Positions 16,137 to 24,568 of a stretch of DNA of 64,000 bases are shown here, one piece after another. The first letter of the stretch is position 1; each line of letters starts with the position of its first letter. Source of the DNA: CAVOHU01 sp963817885. GTDB lineage: Bacteria > Acidobacteriota > Vicinamibacteria > Vicinamibacterales > JAKQTR01. The stretch spans positions 1-64,000 of the forward strand of contig CAWFQE010000003.1 of NCBI GenBank assembly GCA_963817885.1, read 5' to 3'. The notes under the pieces are model-generated. The model had not been told where the DNA came from. It worked only from the letters and a program-made list of their open reading frames with translations, and did no database searches. Made by a program: the position numbers and the translations under genes.

Positions 16137-16877
16137 TCAGGCGGTGGTCCCCACCTCGTTCCGGGAATCGCGTTTGTGCGACGCTTCCTCGCCGATGCGA
16201 GAGTCGTCGTTCACCTGCGCGAGATGCGCGATCATGGCCTGACGGGCCGCCTGCGGATCGTGCTTCTCGATGGCGTCGAAGATGCGCCGGTGATGGAATT
16301 GCCCGTGAATCGGACCTTCGGCGGCGTCGAAGACGCGCGAGCGCTGCTCGCGCAGCAACCCGACGATCGAATCGATCAGCGCGAGGACCAGCGGATTCTG
16401 TGCCGCCTCGGCCAGCGCCAGGTGGAAGTCGAGGTCGGCTTCGATGTAGGCCGGGGGATCGTGCGGGCTGGCGTCCATGATCGCCAGGGCTTCGCGCATC
16501 GCGCCAATCTGCTTCTCGCCCGCCCGTAAGGCGGCACGGGCCGCAATCTCCGGTTCCAGGATCTCGCGGACTTCTTCCAGGTAGGTGAATCCGTCCGACT
16601 TCCCGAAGCTGAGCATCATATCCAGCGAGTGCCTCATCGCCTCCGGCGTGGCGTCAACCACGAACGTGCCCCGTCCGGGCACGGCCTCCACCAGGCCTTT
16701 CTCGCACAACGCCTTGACGGCTTCCCGGACAGCCGTGCGGCTGACGCCGAATTGCTGGGCAAGATCGCGCTCGGCTGGAAGCTGATCGCCCGCCTTGAGT
16801 CCTCCCGTCCGAATGGACTGTTCGATCTGTTCGACAATCTGCTGATAGAGTCGCGACGCTCTCACGGTTGTATACAT
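16137..16877 (-). CDS. Second FadR/PdhR-subfamily GntR regulator
   Basis: A 246-residue paralogue of the regulator at 2526. The first 76 residues differ at only about ten positions and the recognition helix GVSRTAVREAVK is identical, so it should read the same TGGTNNNACCA operators. The FCD domain keeps the D, H, H, H metal set (DLDFH, HHRRIF, IAHL) but differs more in other parts, which suggests a different effector. I chose ATG 16877 because it aligns with the paralogue start and has GAGGG seven bases upstream; an upstream GTG at 16892 is possible. The gene is isolated, not in an obvious operon. A one-mismatch operator AGGTCCGACCA lies at 17121-17131 upstream. Confidence 0.92.
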   Translation of the reverse strand: MYTTVRASRLYQQIVEQIEQSIRTGGLKAGDQLPAERDLAQQFGVSRTAVREAVKALCEKGLVEAVPGRGTFVVDATPEAMRHSLDMMLSFGKSDGFTYLEEVREILEPEIAARAALRAGEKQIGAMREALAIMDASPHDPPAYIEADLDFHLALAEAAQNPLVLALIDSIVGLLREQRSRVFDAAEGPIHGQFHHRRIFDAIEKHDPQAARQAMIAHLAQVNDDSRIGEEASHKRDSRNEVGTTA

Positions 16878-17432
16878 ACTCGTTTCCCTCACGCCGGACG
16901 ACGTCGGACCGCCCGGTCCTTCGGCGCGCTGCCTCGCGGCGGCTCCGAACGCGTGTCGTGGTTGAAACAGGCCATGGCCGCATGCCTCTCCCGGAGTGGC
17001 CTGCGGCTGTCGCCTGCCGAAACTCGCGACATGGCGTTGTCGTCCTTCGACAGATTGGGGGGCGTTGACGCCTGTTGAAACGTGCTACCAGGTCACCGAC
17101 GATCCTAGAGGGCAGGCACTAGGTCCGACCATCACACCTTTCAGCGTAGCACCAGGAACGACGCCTGACAACCACCCCTCGCGTCCGTGGTCCCGGCTCG
17201 GCGGACTCCGGCCCTCTCAGCGTCCATACGGTCGGGAAGCTGGCCTCTTCCGCGAGCCGTAGGCCGCGGCGTCCGAACATGTTGTGGCCCGGCAGCCCGG
17301 GCAGGCGCCCGGGCCCGGGCCACATCCCTACCCCGGGGCCCGCTTGTATTGAACTCGTGAGCGCCGGACACGCGGGCCTGAAGCCCACGTGCTCCATTCC
17401 CGGCGTGTACTCGACTCACCCGAGCGCAGGGA
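16878..17432. other. Intergenic region with one weak operator and a GC-rich hairpin
   Basis: No convincing coding sequence was found in this 555-base stretch. It contains AGGTCCGACCA at 17121-17131 (one mismatch from the operator) and a perfect stem at 17284-17323. Otherwise nothing was recognised. Confidence 0.6.
17284..17323. terminator. GC-rich hairpin downstream of the amidase gene
   Basis: GTGGCCCGG pairs with CCGGGCCAC and GCCCGGGC with GCCCGGGC around an AGGC loop, with a two-base bulge. It lies about 110 bases beyond the minus-strand amidase stop and could end that transcript, but it has no T tract. Confidence 0.45.
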
Positions 17433-19853
17433 TTAGCGCGTCCGGGCGGGCGCCGGGAGCGGGGGATACGCGGGCGGCGCCACGCGCCGTTTCGATGCCG
17501 CTTCGTAGGCTGATGCCACCTTGAGAATCCGGTCTTCCGCGCCAGGCTCCGCCCTGAACACCAGTGAGAAGGGCAGCCCGGGCGCAGGCAGTGTCGTCGG
17601 GACGTCGGTGTTTCTCGCGACGTACTGTTTCTTGTCCTGGCCGAGCACGAAGGCCGGGTTGTAGACCGTGCGCACGTAGCCCGCCGGGATGAGCACCTCG
17701 GTCAACCCCGCGAAGGGGCCCATCCGGATCTCTCCGCGCACGTCTCCCCGCGGTCCAGGAGGCGACGCCAGGCCGATCTGCCCGGGCGGAAGCGGCGTGT
17801 GCAGGCGAACGACGACATCGAGATGGTTCTCCTGGATGACCTTCATCTCGACCCTGCGCAGCAGCTCGCGCAGCAGGATCCGCTCGTCGATGCCCTGGTC
17901 CTCTCCGAGCGGCCGCCGGATGTTTTCGACTTCCTCCCAGTTCTTGAACGCCGCGCGCTGGTCATCACCCCAGAACTTCGAGCGCGCGTTGAGCGTCGGA
18001 AAGTCCACCAGCGTCTCGGTGAAGCCGCGGGAAGCCCAGTCGGCCGCGCGCCGCGAGGCGTACTGCGTGAAGTGGAACTTGAAGGTCAGCGACTCGTCGG
18101 GCACCTGCTGCATGAACCGGATGTTCAGATTCTTCGGCGGCGGGATTCTTCCCTCGGCCAGCCCGACCATGTAGTCGATCGGCGCCATCGTTCCGGATCC
18201 GAACGTCTTGCCCACCGCGAACTCGGTCGGCTTGATCATCGCGGCGAACTCGGGGAAGAGCGGCTTGCCGGCGCTGTCCAGCCTGTAGAGGATGGCCGGG
18301 AAGAAGACCGGCACCATCTCCGCGAGCGCCCGCGTATAGGTCGTCTTCATGTTCTCGATCTCGGGATCGTCCTGCCACAGCGGGTCGCTCGATTCGACCA
18401 GCGTCGCTCCCAGGTGACGGCCCAGGACTTCCTTGATCTCCCTCACCGCGGCGGTGACGATGGGCTCGTCCGCCTTGATGCCGGGGAAGATCAGCATCGA
18501 TTCGCGGATGACGCCGATGCGCATGCCGCGCAGCGAACCTGCCGCGCCCGGCGTGGCCGCGCTGGCCGCATACGGCGTGTCGAGCACGCTCGATCGGGGA
18601 ACGGTCGTGAAGATGTCGCGCGGATCGTAGTACCCGTTGACCGGATCCTTCATGGCGTCGAGCACCTTGGCGGCGTCGGTGACGCTGCGGCACTGGATGC
18701 CGGCGCGGTCGTTGTAGATGTCGGAGCCGATGGCGCCGCCGTGGTACGAGATGAGCGACTTGTGCGGCAGGATGAGCGCCACGGCGTTGTGGTTGGCCGG
18801 CCCGCGGCAGGACAGGCTCGTTTCCTCACACACGCTGCACATCACCATGTTGGCGCCGACCGACGCCCCGGACCCCGAGCTGGACCCGAGCGAGGCGGCG
18901 CGGGTGCTGTCGTAGACGCTGCTCGGGTTCCCGGCCCACGTGCTGCGCTGATAGCCGAGGGTGGAGATGAGCTTCTTCGTGGGCGTGTTGCGCCCGCCCG
19001 GGTTGCCGGCGCGCCCGTTGTACTCCGTGTTGACGGCCTTGGCGTAGATGATGGCGCCCTTCTGGCGCAGCTCTGCGACGAGCGTGTGGTCCCTGGCGGG
19101 GAAGTCGATGTCGTACCGCGCGTCGGCACCCGCCGTGGTCCGCATGTCCATGGTGTCGAAGGGATCCTTGAACGAAAACGGGATGCAGTACATCGGCAAC
19201 CGGGCGAGATCCGGAGATCGGCCGTACTTCGCGTCGAGCTCGGCCGCACGCTCGAGCGCGTCGGGCTGCTTGCGGAACTCGTCGCAGACCTTCGGAGATC
19301 CTGCCGGCAGCGGGCCCGACGCCGGGGGCCTGTCGAGGTCTCCCTTGCAGGTCACCGAGCGTTCACCACGCAGGTTGAGGGTGCCGAGCGCATTGATCTG
19401 TCCGGAATTCGGCGTGCCGACCGTCATCCCGTACTGTTGCTGCACGGACGGATCCGATGCGGTCGGCTCCATGCGGCCGAACTCGATCGGTGGCCCGGCG
19501 TACTGATCGAAATCGGGCACCAGCGTCGAAATGGCAACCGTCCGGGTCGGGAACTTCAACGGGGACCCGGCGCGCACGGTGCCCGGAGCCTCCGGGATCG
19601 GTGCGCCGTCGCTTGTGACCAGTCGGTCGCTCACACCGTTGTACGCCTTCGCGCGATCGACGTACGCCTGAACGAGCCATCGGCAGGTGATCTGGCCCGA
19701 CTGGATGGCGCGGTGCACGTCTGCAATGGTGGCTTCTTCGAGCTGGAAACGGCCGCCCTGTGTGCCGACCGTCTGCGACTGAGCCAGGAACCCGGCGACG
19801 GCGAGACTGATGATCACCGGTGAGATGAAGGCGGACGTCTTTCCGATTGACAT
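17433..19853 (-). CDS. Exported amidase-signature family hydrolase
   Basis: An 806-residue protein with an N-terminal signal segment (about residues 8-27). Amidase-signature enzymes hydrolyse amide bonds with a Ser-cisSer-Lys triad. Here the lysine is in PFSFKDPFDTMD, the Gly/Ser-rich loop is GSSSGSGASVGAN and the nucleophile region is SLSCRGPA, matching the usual GGSIRxPA. It is longer than the common 450-550 residues, with extra sequence both before and inside the core. ATG 19853 is chosen because it starts a plausible signal peptide; longer upstream frames lack homologous features. The cysteine cluster CSVCEETSLSC around the nucleophile is unusual. The neighbouring divergent gene encodes a FAD oxidoreductase. 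Confidence 0.85.
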   Translation of the reverse strand: MSIGKTSAFISPVIISLAVAGFLAQSQTVGTQGGRFQLEEATIADVHRAIQSGQITCRWLVQAYVDRAKAYNGVSDRLVTSDGAPIPEAPGTVRAGSPLKFPTRTVAISTLVPDFDQYAGPPIEFGRMEPTASDPSVQQQYGMTVGTPNSGQINALGTLNLRGERSVTCKGDLDRPPASGPLPAGSPKVCDEFRKQPDALERAAELDAKYGRSPDLARLPMYCIPFSFKDPFDTMDMRTTAGADARYDIDFPARDHTLVAELRQKGAIIYAKAVNTEYNGRAGNPGGRNTPTKKLISTLGYQRSTWAGNPSSVYDSTRAASLGSSSGSGASVGANMVMCSVCEETSLSCRGPANHNAVALILPHKSLISYHGGAIGSDIYNDRAGIQCRSVTDAAKVLDAMKDPVNGYYDPRDIFTTVPRSSVLDTPYAASAATPGAAGSLRGMRIGVIRESMLIFPGIKADEPIVTAAVREIKEVLGRHLGATLVESSDPLWQDDPEIENMKTTYTRALAEMVPVFFPAILYRLDSAGKPLFPEFAAMIKPTEFAVGKTFGSGTMAPIDYMVGLAEGRIPPPKNLNIRFMQQVPDESLTFKFHFTQYASRRAADWASRGFTETLVDFPTLNARSKFWGDDQRAAFKNWEEVENIRRPLGEDQGIDERILLRELLRRVEMKVIQENHLDVVVRLHTPLPPGQIGLASPPGPRGDVRGEIRMGPFAGLTEVLIPAGYVRTVYNPAFVLGQDKKQYVARNTDVPTTLPAPGLPFSLVFRAEPGAEDRILKVASAYEAASKRRVAPPAYPPLPAPARTR

Positions 19854-20271
19854 GGGGGCCTCTCGATCTGAAGTGGCCGCGCTGTGGTCGGCACCGCAAT
19901 CGGTGCAGCATGATCTGCCCGCCGATGCCCGACGCGCGTCAGGTGTTGCCCGCCTGCATTCTACACGCGATGGCCGGCCCGTTCGACGCTTGCGTCCATC
20001 GTGTCGTGCTGGAAGACGTTTGGAAGACGTTTGGCGTTGACTCTGGCCGCGCCCCACAGATAATAGGTCCCATCCCGGGTGAATTGCGGCGCCGCCTGCA
20101 CGAATGCCTTCGTGCCACCTTTCGTGCCGGTGCCGGACAGGTGTCCGGACGCGGGAATTGCTTCGCTCGATGGCGGCCCTGGCCGGATCGATCGCCTGGA
20201 TCGACACTCGCATCGCCGTTCCGCCATCGTCTGCCGCAGCCGGCATCCCGGCGCGGCACCGGAAGGATCAC
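19854..20271. other. Divergent intergenic region
   Basis: About 420 bases between the divergent amidase and FAD oxidoreductase genes. An imperfect tandem repeat, GGAAGACGTTTGGAAGACGTTTGG, is seen at about 20010-20034. No operator of the TGGTNNNACCA type and no clear promoter was recognised. Confidence 0.4.
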
Positions 20272-21900
20272 ATGACGCCAATCACGAGACGTGGATTCAT
20301 CAAGGGCGCGGCGGCGCTGGCGCCGCTCGCTCACCTTGGCGTGCTCGATGTCCGACAGAGTCCTGCGTCCACGGATCGCTTCGATATCGTTGTCGCCGGC
20401 GCCGGCCACAACAGCCTCGTCGCCGCAGCCTACCTGGCCAAGGCCGGGTATCGCTGCGTGGTGCTCGAGGACCAGCCGGCCATCGGCGGCGGGGTCGGCA
20501 CCAGGGAAGTCACGCTGCCCGGTTTCAGGCACGACCTGGCCTCGAGCGTGCACGGCGGGATCCAGAGCAATCCGGCGATGAAGGATCTGGAGCTGGCCAG
20601 CTACGGCCTCTCCTACGTTGTCCCGGATCCGGTGATGCACATCTCGTTTCCCGACGGCAGCTACATCACCGTGTGGCGCGACTTCGAGCGGACCGCCCGC
20701 GAGTTCGACCGGATCAATCCGACAGACGGCCAGACGTTCCGGCGAATCGCCGCCGAGCTGGAAGAGATGCGGACGCTGCTCGGCGACGAGGCGAAGCTCG
20801 CGCAGCATCCAAAGGGCAATATCTGGCGCCGGCGCCTGAAGATGTCCGCGTACGACATGGCGTGCAGCTTGTGGGAGGACAGCCGCTGCCGCGCGTTCTC
20901 ACTGGCGGCCGGACACCTGGGCGGCGATCCGCCGTGCGAACCCGGCACGTATCGATCCGCCCTGTCGGTTGTCACATCTGGCCGCAACGGGCGGCCCATC
21001 TCCGTCGGGGGTTCGGACGCCCTCGCGCAGGCGCTCGCCCGGTTCATCACGGCGCACGGCGGCACGGTTCTCACCAACAAGAGGGTGACGCGGCTGATCG
21101 TCGAGAACACGCGATGCACCGGCGTCGAGTGCGCCGATGGCAGCAGCTACCGCGGCGGCAAAGCGGTGCTCTCGACGATCCACGTGAAGCACCTGGTCGA
21201 GATGACGCCGCGGGAGCTGTGGCCGGACGATTTCGTGCAGAACGTCGCAGCGTGGAGGCCGGAAGTCGCGATGTTCATCGCGCACTTCGCCGTCAAGGAG
21301 CCGCCGAAGTACCCGGTGGCCGGCGGCACGCTCTCCCCGTGCGAATCGGTCACGCTGGTCAACCCGGCGCGTCTGCTGAGACTGGAGTCCGACGACGCGA
21401 ACGGGCAGATCAATACTGAAGATCCGCCGCTGCAAATCGTCTGCCCGACGGTTGCCGATCCCTCCAGGGCGCCCGCGGGCATGCATACGCTGAAGATCAA
21501 CGGGTTCCAGCCGTATGCGATCCAGCAGGGTCCGCAGAAGTGGGAGCAGCTCAAGAACCAGGTCGCCGACGCGTATCTGAACACGTTGCGGCGGCTGGCG
21601 CCCAACCTGACCGACGACAGGATTCTCGGCCGTTACATTGTCAGCCCGGTCGATCTCGAGCGGCTGAATCGTCATTTCTGGCACGGCAGCGCCCACGCGG
21701 GATACGACGGGCCCGGGCAGTCCGACGACATGCGCCCGGTGCCCGGCTGGAGCGACTACCGGATGCCGATTGCCGGCCTCTACCAGACCGGGGCTTGTAC
21801 CAGGCCGGGCGGGTCGGTCAACGGAGTGCCCGGACGAAACGCCGCCGCCGCGATGCTGAAGGACTTTGGCGGGAGCATCGAAGAAGTCGGGAAGCGATAG
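20272..21900 (+). CDS. Tat-exported FAD-dependent oxidoreductase (phytoene desaturase/NAD(P)-FAD oxidoreductase type)
   Basis: A 542-residue protein with a twin-arginine signal at the N-terminus (ITRRGFIKGAAALAPLAHLG). The FAD dinucleotide-binding motif follows as DIVVAGAGHNSLVAAAYLAKAGY, ending at Glu (VVLE, residues 63-66) that binds the ribose. A C-terminal FAD motif is YQTGACTRPGGSVNGVPGRNAA. The arrangement resembles the CrtI/desaturase-related family of amine or carotenoid oxidoreductases, but the exported location makes carotenoid synthesis unlikely. ATG 20272 begins at the Tat signal. The gene ends nine bases from the convergent apbE gene. Substrate unknown. Confidence 0.82.
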   Translation: MTPITRRGFIKGAAALAPLAHLGVLDVRQSPASTDRFDIVVAGAGHNSLVAAAYLAKAGYRCVVLEDQPAIGGGVGTREVTLPGFRHDLASSVHGGIQSNPAMKDLELASYGLSYVVPDPVMHISFPDGSYITVWRDFERTAREFDRINPTDGQTFRRIAAELEEMRTLLGDEAKLAQHPKGNIWRRRLKMSAYDMACSLWEDSRCRAFSLAAGHLGGDPPCEPGTYRSALSVVTSGRNGRPISVGGSDALAQALARFITAHGGTVLTNKRVTRLIVENTRCTGVECADGSSYRGGKAVLSTIHVKHLVEMTPRELWPDDFVQNVAAWRPEVAMFIAHFAVKEPPKYPVAGGTLSPCESVTLVNPARLLRLESDDANGQINTEDPPLQIVCPTVADPSRAPAGMHTLKINGFQPYAIQQGPQKWEQLKNQVADAYLNTLRRLAPNLTDDRILGRYIVSPVDLERLNRHFWHGSAHAGYDGPGQSDDMRPVPGWSDYRMPIAGLYQTGACTRPGGSVNGVPGRNAAAAMLKDFGGSIEEVGKR

Positions 21901-21908
21901 CCACCGTG

Positions 21909-23003
21909 TCAGCTGGTGAGCGGGAAGCCCCGCGACGTCATGATCTCACGCGCTTTCGTCACCAGCAACGCTTCGACACCGGGCAATCGATCGATGAGAG
22001 CCAGGCCTCGCCTGGGACCGAGCACCATGACTCCGGTGCTCAGCCCGTCCGCCAGGCAGGCTGATGGGGCGATGATCGACACGCTGCTCAACTCGAGGGG
22101 CGACTGGCCCAGTTCTGGGTCCAGGATGTGATGCGTCGTGAAATCGGCCGAGTAGGCGTGGAGATAGTCTCCTGAGGTCGCCATCGCGCCGCGGGCAAGC
22201 CGGGTCACGGCAATGGTCGTCCCGGTGGCCAGGCGCGGATCCTGAACACCGATGCGCCAGCTGGAGCCGTCCGGTCTGAGCGTCGCGCCGATATCGCCTC
22301 CGGCATCGACCATGGCGCAAGGGAACCCCTCGCGTTCGAGCACGGCGAGCGCCGCATCGACGACATAGCCCTTCGCGATTCCGTCCAGTGTGATCGACAT
22401 GCCTTCTTGTGTGAAGGCAATGCGGTCGGAGGCGATCTCGACGCGCTGGAAACCGATTCGCCGACGGGTGGCGCGGATCGCATCGGCAGTCGGCTTTGTC
22501 GCATGAGCCGCGGTTTGCTGGACTAGCTCGACCAGCGGCTGCACGGTGACGTCGAAAGCTCCGCCGGTCAACTCGGAAACCTGCCGCGCACGGGCCAGCA
22601 CCTCGACGAACTCGGCGGGAGGCCGCCGCACGGAGCCTGTTGCGTTCAGCGCGCTGACCGGGCTGTCGCGGCGATAACGGCTGAGCACCGCTTCCAGGCT
22701 CGCGATGCGATCGAAGACCGTCGAGATGGCATGGCGTGCGGCGGCTCCGTCAGGAGCGACGAGCGCCAGCCGGACGTAGGTGCCCATCGCGCCGCGCGTG
22801 TCCTCGATCCGCTGCAGTTCGCCACTGCCCAGCAGCCGGCGCGTGAGGGCGGTTCCCAGGCCGAGCGCAAGACCTGAAACGGCCGAGATCCTGATGAAGT
22901 CGCGTCGACGGATCCTCCCGCTCCGGCGCGGAGTGGATTGCGTTCCGGACTCATCTCCCGTGCCGTGCGAGTCCCCGAGCGAGCCGGTCGGATCGCGGGT
23001 CAT
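21909..23003 (-). CDS. apbE: FAD:protein FMN transferase (ApbE family)
   Basis: Transfers FMN from FAD to a threonine in target proteins that carry an SGAT-like motif; acts outside the cytoplasmic membrane. A 364-residue protein with an N-terminal twin-arginine-like signal (RRRDFIRISAVSGLALGLG), then MGTYVRL, SLEAVLSRYRRDSPVSALN, GGAFDVTVQPLVEL, LDGIAKGYVVD and the metal-binding AMVDAGGDIG, all in the family order. Its start overlaps the stop of a 50-residue membrane protein gene by ATGA, and the upstream NosR-like protein contains an SGAT motif. It is very probably the dedicated flavinylation enzyme for that protein. Last gene of the reductive dehalogenase operon. Confidence 0.93.
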   Translation of the reverse strand: MTRDPTGSLGDSHGTGDESGTQSTPRRSGRIRRRDFIRISAVSGLALGLGTALTRRLLGSGELQRIEDTRGAMGTYVRLALVAPDGAAARHAISTVFDRIASLEAVLSRYRRDSPVSALNATGSVRRPPAEFVEVLARARQVSELTGGAFDVTVQPLVELVQQTAAHATKPTADAIRATRRRIGFQRVEIASDRIAFTQEGMSITLDGIAKGYVVDAALAVLEREGFPCAMVDAGGDIGATLRPDGSSWRIGVQDPRLATGTTIAVTRLARGAMATSGDYLHAYSADFTTHHILDPELGQSPLELSSVSIIAPSACLADGLSTGVMVLGPRRGLALIDRLPGVEALLVTKAREIMTSRGFPLTS

Positions 23004-23152
23004 TCGGCCGCAGGCTCACCCAGGGTCGTGGCCGGCCGGGCGTCGTGCTCGCCGATGGCCTCGACCCAGTTGAAGACAGCGAGCCCCGCGCAGGTGACGA
23101 CGAAGGCCACCAGGAGGATCCGCTTCACTTGTTCGCGGCGGCGGTTCGCCAT
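23000..23152 (-). CDS. 50-residue single-pass membrane protein between rdhC-like and apbE
   Basis: Fifty residues: a basic N-terminus (NRRREQVKR), one hydrophobic helix at about 12-30 and a polar C-terminal tail of 20 residues. It starts inside the end of the NosR-like gene (28-base overlap) and overlaps apbE by four bases, a strong sign of real, coupled translation. No known family was recognised. It may be a small subunit or assembly factor of the membrane electron-transfer protein. Confidence 0.65.
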   Translation of the reverse strand: MANRRREQVKRILLVAFVVTCAGLAVFNWVEAIGEHDARPATTLGEPAAE

Positions 23153-24339
23153 GCGTACCACTCTTCCCGCAACCACCTGCGGCCCTCCTGAACGAAGCCG
23201 AGCACCGGATCGATGGGGCACAGGTAGCTGCAAAACGGACGATAGATGACCAGGCTGGCCAGGGTGACGATCACGAGCAGCGCCCATTGGCCGGCGGTGC
23301 CCGTCAGGTCGAACAACGCTGCGTAGGGCTCGTAGGTGGACACGCCCGGCCGCCTCAGCGCCAGGCCCAGGAGGATGGCCGCGAGCGCCAGCCCTCGCTG
23401 CACCCATTTCAAAGCGTCGTGCAGGCTGCGCGGCCGGTAGGCCGGCGCACGGGTCGCCGTGCTCAGGCACTCCTGGTACGCGCCGAAGGGGCAGAACCAT
23501 CCGCAGTATGGATTCCTGCTGGACACGGCTGTTGTGAACAGAACACCGCCGACCACCAGGTACCAGTAGAGGTTGTTGTGCCAGTCCGGCCAGGAGCCGC
23601 TGATCAGGACGACAATCTGCGCGATCGTCAGCGGCGCGGTGTAGACGAATCCGAGCACGACCATGCCGGTCAGCATGGTCCCCCAGCGAACGGTGCGACG
23701 CATGGTGTGGCGCTGCAGCCGATTGCCGGCGTAGCCTGCTGCGAACAGGAGCAGCAGCACGATCTCGGGGGCGCCCCAGTGCACGGGTGTCCGCTCCGGC
23801 GGCAGCGGTGCGTGAAATCCTTCCTGCGCGACCAGCCGCACGGCGCGCCGGACGCCGGAGGCAATCCCCTCGGCGCTGAGCGTGGCCCCGCTCATGCCGT
23901 CGAGGTCCTGGCCGAGCCGCAGCGGCCGGGCGATGGCGGCGCGACCAAACTGGCCGAAGAAGTTCTCTCTCGTGAAGCGCCGAAAGAAGCCCGGCGTCTC
24001 GCGCTCTGCGATGACGCGAGTGCTGAGGATCGTCCCTGACGGGTCAACGCCGACCAGCACGTCGATGGGGCCGCCGTAGCCGGGCGCGCTGCCGACCGCC
24101 GCGTAGCCCACCAGGGTCCCGTTCGCCGTGCGTCCGATGTAGATGGAACCCTTCAGTTCAATGGTCGCTGCGCCAGGAAGCACGCTGCCAACCAGCGGAG
24201 CGGCGTCGAGGCCGGAGGTCACGTATCCGTAGACGCACGCGGCGGCGATCAGGACCGACGCCAGGACGGCCATGACACGCCGGCGCCTGATGCGAGCGTG
24301 AGCCGGCGTTGACGCCAGAGGTAACGCGTGGGACTTCAC
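23125..24339 (-). CDS. rdhC: NosR/RdhC-like FMN-binding polyferredoxin membrane protein
   Basis: A 404-residue membrane protein resembling NosR and the RdhC/PceC proteins of organohalide-respiring bacteria. One N-terminal helix (22-40) precedes a periplasmic FMN-binding domain with DGMSGATLSAEG, in which Thr153 is the expected covalent FMN site. About five more membrane helices follow. Two ferredoxin-like half motifs, NPYCGWFCPFGA and FCSYLCPIDP, suit a membrane electron-transfer role, although a soluble bacterial ferredoxin domain with two full clusters is not seen. The start is GTG at 24339, overlapping the small rdhB-like gene (GTGA). The neighbours apbE and rdhA support a function in electron delivery to the dehalogenase. 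Confidence 0.85.
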   Translation of the reverse strand: MKSHALPLASTPAHARIRRRRVMAVLASVLIAAACVYGYVTSGLDAAPLVGSVLPGAATIELKGSIYIGRTANGTLVGYAAVGSAPGYGGPIDVLVGVDPSGTILSTRVIAERETPGFFRRFTRENFFGQFGRAAIARPLRLGQDLDGMSGATLSAEGIASGVRRAVRLVAQEGFHAPLPPERTPVHWGAPEIVLLLLFAAGYAGNRLQRHTMRRTVRWGTMLTGMVVLGFVYTAPLTIAQIVVLISGSWPDWHNNLYWYLVVGGVLFTTAVSSRNPYCGWFCPFGAYQECLSTATRAPAYRPRSLHDALKWVQRGLALAAILLGLALRRPGVSTYEPYAALFDLTGTAGQWALLVIVTLASLVIYRPFCSYLCPIDPVLGFVQEGRRWLREEWYAWRTAAANK

Positions 24340-24566
24340 AACTTCAGCACGCGCGATCGCCGCGCGAACCAGACGATGACTCCTCCGGCGAGCAGTACCG
24401 CGAAGAGGATCCAGAAGATCGTCGACGCCCGCGGTTCAAGTTCCTGCCGGCTCGCCACGGCGTTCTGAAGGACGAAGAGTTCGACCAGGAGCCACGCCGT
24501 CCAGAGGGCCCACTCATACCATCTCCGGCGCACGATCGCGGCGCCTGCGGGGTTGTCGCTTGGCAT
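24336..24566 (-). CDS. rdhB: RdhB-like small membrane anchor protein
   Basis: A 76-residue protein with two hydrophobic helices (about 17-35 and 49-67) and a basic C-terminus. RdhB proteins are short multi-helix membrane proteins (usually about 90 residues, three helices) that anchor the exported reductive dehalogenase. This one is shorter but sits exactly between the rdhA-like and rdhC-like genes, two bases after rdhA, and its ribosome site AAAGGAAAG is inside the rdhA end. The assignment rests on context and topology, not on a motif. Confidence 0.6.
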   Translation of the reverse strand: MPSDNPAGAAIVRRRWYEWALWTAWLLVELFVLQNAVASRQELEPRASTIFWILFAVLLAGGVIVWFARRSRVLKL

Positions 24567-24568
24567 CG

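Noticed and set aside
17799..19823. A long open frame (674 codons) on the plus strand opposite the amidase
   Set aside because: It is a high-GC shadow: the translation is rich in Arg, His and Asp, has no domain, and the minus strand encodes a clear amidase-signature protein.
20010..20034. Tandem repeat GGAAGACGTTT as a regulatory array
   Set aside because: Only two copies; no similar repeats elsewhere in the window.
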